Of a DNA stretch of 64,000 nucleotides, positions 1 through 12,554 are shown one piece after another. Position 1 is the stretch's first letter, and every line of letters begins with the position of its first letter. The notes beneath the pieces were generated by a model. It saw nothing but the letters and a program-made list of their open reading frames with translations, did no database searches and had not been told where the DNA came from. The translations under genes were made by a program, and so were the position numbers. The DNA is from Apostichopus japonicus. Taxonomy: Eukaryota; Echinodermata; Holothuroidea; Aspidochirotida; Stichopodidae. Location of the stretch: assembly GCF_037975245.1 (NCBI RefSeq), contig NC_092562.1, forward strand, positions 14,267,521 through 14,331,520. The letters run 5' to 3'.

Positions 1-120
1 TTAAAATATTGATTAATTTTTTTATTCTTCAAAATCGATTAAGTTGAGTTATGGAGCCTATTGAGATGTCCGGTTAGCACCACATTAAAGTAGACAGGTT
101 CATCTTTTACGTGGTATATC

Positions 121-402
121 TCTACTATCGGTAATAAAAAATGAATTCTTGACCAAAAGTGGCCTCAAAGTTTTAACCCCGATACGGACATCTTTAAACG
201 CGCTGTATATACGTAATGTGTAATGATCAGAAAACTGTTTAATTTTTTTTTTCTTCAAAATCGATTAACCTTAGTTATGGAGCCTACATTTTTCTGATCA
301 TTACACATTATGTATATACAGCGCGTTTAGAGATGTCCGTATCGGGGTTAAAACTTTAAGGCCACTTTTGGTCAAGAAATCATTTTTGTTACCGATAGTA
401 GA
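121..402. repeat. Foldback (palindromic) element, about 280 bp
   Basis: The left arm (about 121-235) is the reverse complement of the right arm (about 290-402). Both contain matching blocks such as CGATACGGACATCT and ATGATCAGAAAA. The loop (about 240-290) repeats a segment also found at 27-60 (TTCAAAATCGATTAA). The structure is that of a MITE or foldback transposon. No transposase or clear target duplication was seen. Confidence 0.7.
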
Positions 403-745
403 TAATAGAACGAGGCAACGAAAACAAAGGAGGCAACGAAATCAAAGGAGACAACGAATTAGAAGGAGGCGACGAAATAAAAGGAGGCAACGATATCAAA
501 CGAGGCAACAAAACCAAAGGAGGCAACGAAATAGAACGAAGAAGCGAAATCGAAGGAGACAATGAATTAGAACGAGGCAACGAAATAGAAGGAGACAATG
601 AAATCAAAGGAAACAACGAAAAAGAACGAGGCAGCAAAATGGGATGAGACAACGAAATAGAACGAAGCAACGAAATAGAAGGAGGAAACGAAATAAAAGG
701 AGGCAACGAAATAGAAGGAGGCGAAATCGATCGAGGCAACGAAAT
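403..745. repeat. 18-bp purine-rich minisatellite
   Basis: Imperfect tandem copies of a unit close to AGGAGGCAACGAAATCAA run through the block. The long open frames on both strands here (Arg/Gln-rich and Ser/Phe-rich) are by-products of an 18-bp unit, which is a multiple of three. Confidence 0.8.
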
Positions 746-849
746 GCGTTCGCTTTTGGCGTTCCATAGATATGCCTAGTATAAACTCTAACATTACCGA
801 TCGGTTCCGGAGCATCAACTGTGGAAAGATAGAAGCCAAAGTTCATGTT

Positions 850-1037
850 AACAAAACAGGGAGCAAAGTGTGAAACCTGCATATTGTGAATCAAAATATG
901 GACAAGTGTTGTTGTACTGTGTCTGTACTCTGTGTCAATATAATTCGGAAAATGTAATCGACGCGGTTCTTCATTCTGTCTGTGGTTAGATTGATTTGCG
1001 AGTCAACTGAAATAAAGTGTTTGCCTAGTCTACTAAA
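850..1037 (+). promoter_or_regulatory. Conserved 5' flank of sulfotransferase copy 1
   Basis: The roughly 180 bp before the ATG match the block before the second paralogue (31320-31498), including TGTACTCTGTGTCAAT, AATGTAATCGACGCGGTTCT and GTTTGCCTAGTCTACTAAA. Upstream of this the two loci diverge. It probably holds the 5' UTR and proximal promoter. No TATA box is obvious. Confidence 0.5.
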
Positions 1038-4000
1038 ATGGTGGTCAGATATTCATTAGAGGAGCAAAATGAAATGCTGAGGGAACTTACCAAACCGTTT
1101 GGTCTTCCCGAACCACTGCAGAAGCTCAATGAGATGCACGAGTATGAAGGAGTGCCGTTTAGCGGCTTTGTACCTGCGAAGAGTCTTGAGATCATTAGAG
1201 ACTGGAAGACGAGAGACGATGACATATTCATCACCACGTATCCTAAAAGTGGTAGGCTATTTTTACACTACAACCAGTGTACTGTATTTTGTAGTATATA
1301 ATAAGATATAGTGTAAAGAGTAGCAATATTTGTGCATAGTCCTGGATCACACGTTTCTTAATTTGATTGACGAATAACAGCCTACATCATTCTAACAATT
1401 GAAGTCGGCCATACATTAACATACCGTAACAGTTATCTATATCCGCCGTTATATGGATTCTGCTGTGCAAGTTCTTTCATACCCCTAAATTGACACATTC
1501 GTCGATTTATAAGCTATAACTGTACAGTGCAGGCCTATACAGTAAGTATGCATCCATTGACATTTGATACTGTTTGCTACAGTATGCTCTGAGCCTATAC
1601 GTTATGATTGGTCAGGTCCCAGAGAGTAGTGGTATTATATTGTGGTTAATTTGGTTATTTTTTTAGGGAGTAATATTTCCAATTGCTACTGCTATATATA
1701 TACTTTGCATGCTAGAATCTAGGCTTAGATGTAATTGTCACATACCCTGCTTATCGAGTACTCTTAGAGGTAAATTATGATCAATTTGAAGGAGAAGAGA
1801 AATGCAACTTGGGTCAAGCTTTTGAACAAAAAGTTTGCGGTCACAGATACTGCCACATGTACCACTGGTCAGTCATTGAACTGACCGAATTACACCAGTG
1901 AAAAATATATATCTCAACTTTGTTGACATTTTTTTTGGTACATGATCTCCTTGTTCCATATATAGGTTATTTTCAAGGAAAAACATTATTAGACACCTTT
2001 TACTATACCCTAAGGGAGCACACGTTCTTTCTTTATATCTCCTATCAGGTACACACTGGATGTGGGAAATAGCTCTTCTAATATTAGCAAAGGGACGTCC
2101 AGATGATATCGATCGGACGAAGATGCTTGGGACTGGAGTAGAATTCCTCTATCCGCCTGAAATGACGACACCATCTCATCAACTATTTGCGGAACTGGAG
2201 TCCCCGAGGGTTATGTGTACCCATCTACCCTGGAAATTCTTGCCCAAACAACTCACAGAGGGTAACAAAGGGAGGGTAAGTTCAATGGATAATGGTCATC
2301 ATTATCACCACCACCATCCTCATCACAATCTACCGTATATTATTGAAGATAAACATTGTTATTTTTTCCAGATCATCTACGTCATGAGAAACCCTAAGGA
2401 TACGTTAGCGTCCACAAGCCGATTTCTCCGCGCACCAGCGGGTCAAGTTCAAGATCAGAGCACGTGGAAGTTTTTCTTTAATTCGTTCTTGTCCGGCGCC
2501 AGTGAGTTTCAGAATAAGTTACCATATTACCTGTTGATAAGGATAATTTTAATCTATCAACTTCAAATGTGTCAATTGGTATCCTTGAGATCCATAATGA
2601 TGTTGTACTTATAATAATAATAACAATAATAATAATAATAAATATAATAATCAGCAGTGGGAGAAACCCGCAAGGGCTTATGGATTACAACTTGCACGTC
2701 GCGTGGCTTCCAATTCAACATTTTTATTCAAAGTTGAGATATTTTCAATTTAGGAAGTCACTCCAGATGGGAAAATCATACATTGCTCTTAGATAAAAAA
2801 AATAAATAAAAAAACCCCACCTAACTATGACCTGGCCGGGTATCGAACCCAGAACCTCCCGATTGCTAAGCTTCATTGCTTCAAATGCCACCGCCTTTAT
2901 CCACTCAGCCACAGCACCGGTTAAAATTTACTTTGAAATGCCAAGCCACCCTAAACTTTCATTTTCGGATTTCTTCACTCTTTCATAACAAATCATTAGG
3001 TCTGAGAGATCGTTATCTCCAACAATAGTCATACTGTATAATAAATATGTAATTGTTATACAATGGGGACTTCTTCTGGTTCGGAGACAACACATGAATG
3101 TGAAACAGCCCTTTTCAAGATAAAATATGTAAGTTTCAATTCAAATGTTTTATTCTGTTATAAATCAGATGGTTAATGTTTTAGTAGGACATAGTATCCC
3201 ATAGCTACCACTCAAACTGTCATTTCTCTTCGGTAAATGTTTAACTACTGTATCTGTTATTGACAATTTTGGTGTATATAGAGTAGTGATGTTGTTTTGT
3301 TTTGTTTTTTGCCTTTTTTTTCAAGTGAGTCACGGAAGCTGGTTCGACCACGTACATACCTACTGGACACATAGAGAACAAGAGAATGTTTTCTTCACCT
3401 CATACGAAAAGCTAAAGCTGGTGAGTGGATTTTAACGAATTTCAAAATTCATTAATGAACTCTATATAGTTCTAACGGAGAAGCAAAAAGCCAATCATCA
3501 TTTTGCCTCATAAGGTATGATAGAGAAGCTTAAACGGTAAACAAAATATACAGCTGCACACGATTGTACAATGAACCTAAACGGGTCTTATTTGTGATAG
3601 AGGCTTACTGACTTACTGTATGCGCTCTGGGTCTGTCAGACCTGTTTAATGAGGCTTTCTGCACCAAAATCAATTTCACTCAGAAAAGTTCTTCCCGCTC
3701 CTATAAAAAGCCGATCAAAAACGGCGACTCGTCACTTTCCAAAGGTCTATTCCGGTGGAAGACGACGTAACCTTTATCACAGAGAACAACATTCGACATT
3801 GTTGTTCGATAACCCCCTTCCCAATACCTTGTCCGTTACTGGAGATACGGTTGATTGAATGCAATCATTTTTCTGACTGGCTATATACCCTCACTAACTC
3901 CAGGAAAAAGGTCACAGTAGGTTGTCTGCCGCGTGATGTCCACAAGGGTTATAATATTCTGTCAATTTATCCTTGAAACATGATACAATTGAAATGTTTG

Positions 4001-7000
4001 CTTAGCTGTCTATAACATCTTATTGTAGAAATATAATTTTGTGTGGGTAAATGATTGAACTATTATGAAGAAAACCAAAGGCTACGTCGGCTGAAGTGAC
4101 ATGATGACATCATTCACTCTGATTTTACCAGATGCACTCACAAAATATCGACAAATTTGAAAAATATGCCTTACAGAGATTACAGTAACTACTGTAAATC
4201 TAAAGTTTTGTACCACAGTAATGACTGGATCGTGCTGACAAATCTGATAAATCGGTAGCATGTGCTATTAAGTTTACAGTACGAACTGAGGATATTTGTA
4301 ATTCCAACAAATCCCAACATCTGGATTTGTTGGAATTACACTTATCCTCAGTTCTTACTGTAATCATAATAGCACATTCTACCGATTTATGGCACGATCC
4401 AGTTTTTACCGTGGTACAAATCTGTTAGATTTACAGTAGTAACCGTGTTCTCTGTGTGTATTGGGTGCATAAGGATGTTGATTGTTTTCGTTAATACAGT
4501 TATCTTCAGCCACCAGAAAATGCCCTTTTTATAATACCGGTGTCACAGTGTAGAATCTCCTCTCCCTGAGTATTTTATCCGGGTATACCATAATTTAGGG
4601 TAAAACATCTGTTCCGTTAATGGCTCGGTTCGTCAGATGATGGTATGGATATGTAAATCAGGAATGTAGTGCGATGCAGTCTCAGACCATAAGAGTGCTT
4701 GAAAATATAGATATGACTAGAAATACACAATTCATTCTCCCACCATTAAAAAAAAAACTGACCATGATCAAATACATAATTTCAGTCTTTGCCTCCCCAG
4801 CTTGTCTCTGAATGTATGAGAGATTTGCATATATTCATTAATCCTTAATTTGTACTCATTGTCGTTTCCGGGAGATTTCCAAGTATAGGCTATTCGTAAA
4901 GCTACTCACATTTTCAGAATGTCACACGTGACATGTTTTATCTCCGGAACGCGAGTCGTCTCTATATGGTCACTAATTGCTGCCTCTGGGATAAACGCCA
5001 ACGTGCGTACGTCTTGCAAACGACAACCGGGAACGAATGTTGAACCAGGGAGTTGTTATGGAACCACTCCTTGGTTGAACCTTGCGCCCGGAAAAGATGG
5101 GCGACACTAAAGAGTTATGAAATAGTAATAACTTTAGGTATGAAAGTAATCCATTCATTTGTTTTGGAAGGGTTATTCCGAATGGGGTAATAACATGTAA
5201 TTGTGTGAAGACATGTCTCTGGTATCGCAGCTCTGAAACCGTTCAATGTGCTTAATTTATAAACATTTCACAGAAACACATATATTATAATGTGTTATGT
5301 CGTGTATGATGCAAAGAGTGTGTTTATAAAATGATGTTTTTTGTCTTGATTCTTGTTCTTGGCATCCGTCGTTATTTTTTCGACTAACAATAATCTCAGT
5401 GCTTTGCTATACATGTATAACTACACATAAACAGAGCCTGTCTTCGCTAGTGATATTGTGTGGCTTCCGTTTCCCGTCTTAATCAGTCAGAAATATAAAA
5501 ATATGCGTCCGTGGTTACACAATAAGTGCCATAAAGATCTATTTCACACATAATTTGGTCTCTATCGGAATTTGCCGGGCCTCTTTGGTGTCCCCGAGAC
5601 GGCGGAGCCCATTTAGCCTGTTAGGAGAGGTGGAATGGGGGAAAGGGAGACGTGACGTATATTTCTCGAAATTTGCACCCTGCGAATTCAATCACAAACT
5701 ATAGAGCACCGAAGGCAGTGAGGTATTCGATGCTATCAAACAGTGGTGGTTGTTACTTCCCTATACCGCGTACAATGTATCCAAATAAATATTGTGCATA
5801 AGGTTATCCTTCAAAATCAATGGTGCTCTCTCTTTACGTGACATTTGTTTCTTGATCCGTTCACTTCCGTATTTGCTTTTCAAATGAACACAGGATTTTC
5901 AGTCCGTCGCTAGACCACTGTCAAAGTTTCTTCTTGGTGAAGAACTAGACGAGGATTCTCTCAGGCGATTAGAGGAGAATGCAAGTATGAAAGGGATGAA
6001 GAAAAGTTATGACGAGATCGAGAAACAGAGACCCAATGGTCACATGATTACAAAGGCTATGGGGCGGAGTTCTTTTATACAGAAAGGTATGAAATGTGAA
6101 TATAAATTACATTATTTTGTTGAACATTTCTGTATTTATAATATACATTTGTCGATTCAATAATATAATGTTCATGCAGCTCTCACCATGCAACAGAGAA
6201 CTTTGTAACAGTAATTCTCTATCGTGTTTGCATGAAAATGTAAGAATGTTACATGTTATTACAAACTGGCAATACTCTGTCGACTTCATATATAGTGAAT
6301 ACGTATACCATTTCAACTTCATACTAAGTGGTAGGCTACTGTATCTGCATATATAGCCTAGCCGCAATACTAAGTAGCTCCATGGTATTTCGCCAGATAT
6401 AACACCACCCGATATGGAAGTCTCGCCGCGACTATACAAGGACCATGTACTAACCATGGAGGTCTTGTGACTTGCTGACAGGTGCCACTAACATATTAGC
6501 TAACCCTTTGTCAGTTGGAAGTGAAACCAGAATGCTACTATAAAGGGAACAATTACGGTACATTCGAGAACAATTGCTCAATATTGGATGATAAATGATG
6601 TTAAGATTTACTTTCTCTGTCTCAGAAATGGTTTAATCTGCATGTACTCCAGCTACGATTCGAACATCTCCATCCAGAGCCTTATAGACTGCGTATGGCG
6701 CCGGTCACACCCATAGGCGTAGGAGCCCAACTTGATTTTTGGGGGGGGGGGCTGTAACGATTTGCCCGAAAAATATAACCAGCATTTTTCACGCGCTCCG
6801 CGTGTGTTCGACATGTTAACGTGCATATCATATAGGCATGCATCGGTTATTTTCATTGCATGCCAATAACATACAATCATTTGCCGTGTTATTACCCTTC
6901 CATATTGGTTAAAATTTTCACAAAAATGTTTGGTTGGGGGGCTGCAGACCCCCAGCCCCCCCCCCCCCTCCTACGCCTATGGTCGCTCCTATCATGTTAC

Positions 7001-7898
7001 GCATTTTCTACGCACAGATACGACAAGGAAACTTGTGTTGCTTAGGAACAGGGAATCCTGTCGTCTGCTGATTATGTAGATATATAAACATTGCGTTTAA
7101 GTCATGATATGCTACATTCGTTCCGTCTGCAGTTCGATTGTTTCAAAGAAAATTGACATCTTGAAATTAAAAATTGCGGTAAACAATATAAAATAGAAAA
7201 AAAAGCTAGATTGCTACGTTTGTGTAGCATCACCTGGAATTTGCCGGGTAGCTATGAGATCAAGTTATTAATTGTTGTAGAATACACATTCAAGGAGTAC
7301 TGTAAGAATTACTGTACGTGCTACAAACGAGCACGTCACAACATGACCCTCGGTTGGAACGGGGGGGTGGGGGTTCTCATTTTTTTGCTTGGGGTGGGTG
7401 GGAGATCTTAATTGATGAATCGGTCCAGATTATTTAAGACCGGTTGATTCGGTTGGCGGCGGCCCTTCCTCGAGCATGTGAATGTTCAATGAATGTTTTT
7501 CTACTGACCTCGATCGCAAACGACATGGCAACCGAAGAGTGTCAACGTTAAAAACAAAGCAAACAAAAATAGTGTAGCGGAATGCGTTTTTATGTATGAG
7601 TGGGTAAGAATGCATTGTGTATGAATTGGCTATGAATATGCGTATGCATGGTCAGTATGCGTGGGGGTGTATTGCCTACACATGCATCCGTGGGTAAGTT
7701 GGTGATAACACTTACATGTTCAAATATAAAATCTAAATCTTGTTTGTATTATTTTTGTTCTATCTTTAATTCCTTTTCATTCAAGGTGTCATTGGATCCT
7801 GGAAGAATTTCTTCTCGGTTGCAGAGAATGAGTTGTTTGATGAGATTTGCCAGGAAAAGATGGCGGACTGGGAGTTTGAGCCTGTTTACGAGGGATAA
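1038..7898 (+). CDS. Cytosolic sulfotransferase (SULT family), tandem copy 1, six exons
   Basis: Exons are 1038-1251, 2049-2275, 2372-2501, 3326-3420, 5894-6086 and 7786-7898. All junctions are GT-AG and the phases join to an open 323-residue frame. SULT enzymes transfer sulfate from PAPS to hydroxyl or amine groups of small molecules in the cytosol. The 5'-phosphosulfate loop YPKSGTHW is at residues 68-75, the catalytic His in THLPW is His130, and the 3'-phosphate motif RNPKD is at 153-157 with Ser161. GSWFDHV follows in exon 4. The C-terminal loop reads QKGVIGSWKN (285-294), then a KxxxSVxxxE form of the dimer motif. Three normally conserved positions differ: the Lys of KTHLP is Cys128, the Arg of RKG is Gln285, and the Asp of GDWK is Ser291. 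The ATG was chosen because it is conserved in the paralogue at 31499. The length is slightly above the usual 280-310. The substrate cannot be told; steroids, phenols or saponins are possible. Confidence 0.93.
2605..2925 (-). mobile_element. tRNA-derived SINE (minus strand) in sulfotransferase 1 intron 3
   Basis: Read on the minus strand from about 2920, it starts with a tRNA-like head: A box TGGCTGAGTGG and B box GGTTCGATACC about 60 bp later. It ends in an ATT/TAA-rich simple tail at 2610-2645. The long gap between the boxes resembles a class II (Ser/Leu) tRNA ancestor. It lies between exons 3 and 4. Confidence 0.7.
4180..4446. repeat. Foldback MITE in sulfotransferase 1 intron 4
   Basis: Two arms of about 125 bp are inverted copies. 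ACTGGATCGTGC, AAATCGGTAG, AACTGAGGATA and GTAATTCCAACAAATCC recur as reverse complements, with a loop of only a few bases near 4320. The ends carry ACAGAGA and TCTCTGT. It is non-coding. Confidence 0.75.
6712..6985. mobile_element. GGCGTAGGAG-ended MITE in sulfotransferase 1 intron 5
   Basis: The ends are inverted copies of CCATAGGCGTAGGAG. The interior has G-tracts on the left and C-tracts on the right, typical of the GC-tract hAT-like repeats elsewhere in the window. No exact target duplication could be recognised. A related left end, CATAGGCGTAGG, occurs at about 25253. Confidence 0.55.
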
Positions 7899-8225
7899 TG
7901 ATGTTGATGGCAGTTGTATCCTGTCGTGTTTATACACAGCTTGGTAGTATGGTATAGCTGGTTAGATACAACAAATGATTACTTAACATTACAAAATCCC
8001 TTCTCTCAGTTGGTGCAATGTAATGACAAATGAAAATGAGTAAGTACGTGCATTTCAAATATGGGGAGTTATGTGTTTTGCGGTACGGAGTTTCTATGAG
8101 TTTAATGATCCGAGCAGTCATTTTTTTTTTTCGTGCAGTACTTGAGATGATGAATTCAGTTTTGGGGAGAGAAGATAGTTTTCACATGGATATGAAGAAG
8201 TAGTTTTTGAAGACTGAAATAGATA

Positions 8226-8231
8226 AATAAA
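8226..8231 (+). terminator. Candidate poly(A) signal AATAAA for sulfotransferase 1
   Basis: An AATAAA lies about 330 bp after the stop codon. The stop at 7896-7898 is fixed by alignment with the paralogue. No other downstream signal is closer. Confidence 0.4.
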
Positions 8232-8284
8232 TGTGATGTGAACAGTAAAAGTCCCTGCTGGTATTTCTTTGTTATTTTTGTCAT

Positions 8285-9580
8285 GGCTGTTGTGCCCGCT
8301 GCTGCTGCTGTAGTCAGCCTTGTCACCATTACTGATCGATTCCATGAGTAACTTGTCACACCCAAGTGTGCACAATTCAAACAGTCGCTGCTACTGGGAC
8401 ACAACAGTGCGTAACAACAACGTGTCTCCTGCAGCGACTTCCAATAGGGACAAACAGCCACAAACCAGTGCATGCAACTATCTTAAAGGCATTGAAGACT
8501 CGCCCCAAACCGCGTGCCACGGCTCTGTGAAAAGTGGAAGCAGTGAGTGTGAGTACCGGTAAGCGCAACACAACTTCGTCTTATAGGCCAATGACTTGCC
8601 TCATTTCAGCCAGTTCTCCAACATCCCCTGAAGGATATATCCTTCTAATGGTAGCACATTTCCCATGGATATATCCTTCAGGGACATTTCCTTCTAATTG
8701 GAGATGTATCTTTCGTAGGGTTTATCCTTCTAAAGTGCCCTTAAGTGTGATAACTGGGTGCTCATTTCGTTTGTGCATTGCATATGGAAAAGTTTTAAAT
8801 AAGTGTTTTAAATAAGAGTGTAATAAGCTAAACGCTACACTCATCAAAATTTGCGTTTACACTACGAGTACACGCAAGGCGTGGAACATGGCTCTATGTT
8901 TAAACGCAATCAATTATTAAACGAACAAAAACACAATATTAGCATTTCACCTGTACTGTATAGGGTACATGCATTCGTGACAGTTTCATTTCATTTCATT
9001 ATATATTTGATCCAATCAAAAAGCAGTATACAAACAACAAAGTACGAAAACACAAAGCGGATCAGGATGTACAAAAGGAAACCAAATTCCTGTAGCCCGA
9101 AGGCCTGTACACCCTTAGACAGTCACGGCTTGGTTCATAGAAATTTGTTGGCAACTGCACATGGTTTTGGAATTACCCATTTGTTGACATTAAGAAATGC
9201 TTTCTGTTTTTTCTTATGACATTTATTTAATTATTGCATTTAATTGCAAGTAGTAATTTACTACACTCAAAAACGTCTTTGCGAGTACACTACTAGTAAT
9301 AGCTACTCTCTTAAAACACCATCGAATATACAAATTACAATGTTTTTACAGATTTTTACGTGCAATCTGAGAAATTGCAGGCTTGAGACCCATATTTTAG
9401 GGCTAGGTATTCGCAGCATAAAACACTCGGGAAGTGCCGTTTCCGGCCATCTGGGGGTTTGAAAAACCCAAAATTTTCTTGTACGCTCCGCGCCAACCGA
9501 TGGTGACGCTCCGCTTAGATAGTCTCCACACATTAGCCCCCCCCCCCCCAATAATTTTCCCGTTCCGCCGCGCCTGTCCC
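8285..9580. repeat. Dispersed repeat family, long copy
   Basis: The first part (8285-8530) recurs at 27099-27345. The part from about 8524 to 9560 recurs at about 29287-30435, including the GGATATATCCTTCTAATGG inverted motifs. The right end, GTTCCGCCGCGCCTG at about 9560-9575, matches the right terminus of the hAT-like element at 29011-30441. This is probably a longer relative of that element with an unrecognised left end. No transposase frame was seen. Confidence 0.6.
9225..9232. other. Empty site ATTTAATT for the hAT MITE found at 29672
   Basis: The surrounding sequence matches 29650-29671 joined to 30045-30070. The single ATTTAATT here is present twice there, flanking the MITE. It is the pre-insertion state of the same repeat. 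Confidence 0.8.
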
Positions 9581-10017
9581 GAGGACATAACTCGACATGA
9601 CAGGACTCGAACCAACAATCCTAAAATCACAAGTCCAGAGAAAACCAAAATCTTCAAGAAATATGCGCAGACATTGCAAAAATATGAGTACATAATTAAA
9701 ATGCCTGCAATTATTGATGCTGTTAATATAAAAAAGAGAGATACCATGCACAAAACAAGAACACGTACAGTCCATAGCAGTATGCGCTATGCATGCAACT
9801 ATAATAGCATTAATTACTACACTTCTAATGACAACAGAGTTCTTGGGCAAATGGCCACACAGGATCGGAACAGTCAAATCTTGTTCACGTAATGTGAAAA
9901 TCGACACTGGACAATCTTTTCTCGGGCTGCAGCTTCCACACTGATCTGTGCCTTCCTGTTGAGTAAGTAATATAAAATCAATTTAAATGAATATAATTAT
10001 TATACACTGAAAACTTA

Positions 10018-10390
10018 AATTGGTTCACCGACTAACATAACGTTAGTCCATCTGGTGCCTCTCCCGACTAACATAGCCTTAGTCAGTTGCTATACCGACT
10101 AATTCATTCCTTAGTCAGTTGGATTTCTTAGTCGGTCATCTTAGTCCGTCAGCTTAGTCGATCAACAATTTGGTAGTCGGTAAATGTATATTAGTCAGTT
10201 ACATTAGTTGGTGACATTAGTCGGTCTTTACCGACTAATTTATATGAGCCACCGACTAGTTTATAGCAGGTTTTACATTAGTCAGGATGGTGCCTCTCCC
10301 GACTAACCTTTCTGAGTCGGTATCGACTGACTAGTTGCACTGACTAGAATCACTGAAAGAATTAAACCCGACTAGTTTTACTGACTAGCA
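10018..10390. repeat. Left subterminal repeat cluster (CCGACTAA motif)
   Basis: Short motifs CCGACTAA, CCGACTAG and their complements TTAGTCGG and TTAGTCAG alternate every 10-30 bp. Such arrays are usually transposase-binding sites in CACTA-type elements. Confidence 0.7.
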
Positions 10391-11020
10391 TCACTGAAAG
10401 AAAAGTGAGCAGAAGAAACACAAATAATGTGTACGTTGGCAGTATTTATTTCTGATAAAACTTCTGATGTCTACAAAGGCTGACTTTCGACAGATAGAGA
10501 AGAAATCACTGTAAATAAAATCTGAAAATCTGTTTTTTTTTCCAACAAAGTTAAGACAAGTTAATGGATCAAACATGAATCGCAAAAGTATAGCACTGCA
10601 CAATAATGCAAAGTTGAATCTTGGGCAAGGGTTCCTCATGACTTTCGTTTTAAAGTGGTACCCCAAATCGACACCAGTTAAGTCTTCACGAACAAAGAGT
10701 GTTTCTCTTAACTACAAATGGCCTCCCACTTGTCTTCAGGAATCCAAAATCTGCACCATTATTGACCTGTGAACAGAAAATATGATATACGTGTAAGCAC
10801 AGATACAGATATAGCACATGATAACTCACATTATCATAAACATACATTTACATTAAAATTTTATAACATATTGGGAGGTATACATTTAAATCTAGGTCCC
10901 TCAAATTATAAGCCAGGAATAGCAGCTTTACCAAATTATTATTAGCTTTGCACAGCATAACACCAAGTTATTTCTCAAAGCTTAATAATTATGTTAATCA
11001 TGTTAATAATGATCCCAATA

Positions 11021-12554
11021 GACCGGGATCCCAGAGGGTTTGGTTAGCTGGGAAGGTAACCAATTGCCTTGTACATCACAATGTTCACAGTGCATTCCTG
11101 TATATGAAACCTGACGACTGGCAAACCGACTGTGGTGGGTGTGGCTGGGAGAGCAATTTTAAAGTCACCTGATAGCTAACCTAGATCAGTTTTCATGGTA
11201 ACACATCAAAGTAAGTACAATGTGTCAGGTATGGCCCCAAGAGCAACAAATGGCCATTGCCAGTAATTATTGGTGGTGGGGTACCCCTGCCAGTGATCTA
11301 TAATTGACCCCTCAAGGCTGGCCTAGGTCAGCTCATGAGGTAACCACTTGAAACCTACTGGAAAATGTTGTTTAGGACTTCAGATACAACTGATGGGCAT
11401 TGCCAGTAATTTTTATTAGTGGGGTACCCCTGCCAGTAGACCCCCAAAATGCCCATTCCCCATTGACCTAGATGAGCTCATGATTTGACCAGTTGAAAAC
11501 TACTGGAAAATGGTATCACTTCATATGTAAGGGATGGGCATTTCCAGTAATTTATATTGGGGGGGGGGGGGTACCCCTGCCAGTAGACCCCCAAAATGCC
11601 CATTCCTTCATTGACCTAGGTCAGCTCATGAGATAACCAGTTGAAAAATTACTGGAAAATGATAGGTATCACTTCATATGTAAGGGATGGGCATTTCCAG
11701 TCATTTACATTGGTGGGGTAACCCTGCCAGTAGACCCCCAAAATGCCCATCCCCCATTGACCTAGATTAGCTCATGAGGTAACCAGTTGAAAACTACTGT
11801 AAAATGATTGGCAGGACTCTATATGTAAGGGATGGGCATTTCCAGTAATTTATATTACTGGGGTACCCCTGCCAGTAGACCCCCAAAATGCCCCCCCCCC
11901 CCCTCATTGATCTAGGTCAGCTCATGATTTAACCAGTTGAAAACTACTGGAAAATGATTGACAGGAGTCTATATGTAAGGGATGGACGGACTCTGGCAGT
12001 GGTGGCCCACCAATATAAAATACTGGAAATGCCCATCCTTACATATGAAGTGATACCTATCATTTTCCTGTAGGTTTCAACTGGTCAAATCATGAGCTCA
12101 CCTAGGTCAATGAGGGGATGGGCATATTGGGGGTCTACTGGCAGGGGTACCCCACTAATAAAAATTACTGGCAATGCCCATCCCTTGTATCTGAAGTCCT
12201 AACCAACATTTTCCAGTAGGTTTCAAGTGGTTACCTCATGAGCTGACCTAGGTCAGCCTTGAGGGGTCAATTATAGATCACTGGCAGGGGTACCCCACCA
12301 CCAATAATTACTGGCAATGGCCATTTGTTGCTCTTGGGGCCATACCTGACACATTGTTCTTACTTTGATGTGGTTACCAAGAAAGCTGATCTAGGTTAGC
12401 TATTAGGTGACTTTAAAATTGCTCTCCCAGCCACATCCACCACAGTCGGTTTGCCAGTCGTCAGGTTTCATATACAGGAATGCATTGTGAACATTGTGAT
12501 GTACCAGGCAATTGGTTACCTTCCCAGCTAACCAAACCCTCTGGACTCCCGCTC
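11021..12554. repeat. 1.5-kb interrupted palindrome built on a 147-bp tandem repeat
   Basis: The left arm (about 11021-11563) and right arm (about 12005-12554) are near-complete inverted copies. GGTTTGGTTAGCTGGGAAGG on the left meets its complement at about 12523-12542. Within the left half a unit marked by GGGGTACCCCTGCCAGTAGA recurs near 11278, 11421, 11569, 11716 and 11860, a period of about 147 bp. It is inverted near 12145 and 12287. The roughly 440-bp spacer consists of further direct units. No protein is encoded. Confidence 0.85.

Noticed and set aside
389-739. 116-codon Ser/Pro-rich minus-strand frame
   Set aside because: Antisense of an 18-bp purine minisatellite.
9434-9892. 152-codon plus-strand frame and its 124-codon antisense
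   Set aside because: Lies across dispersed repeat and SINE-like sequence; no recognisable domain.
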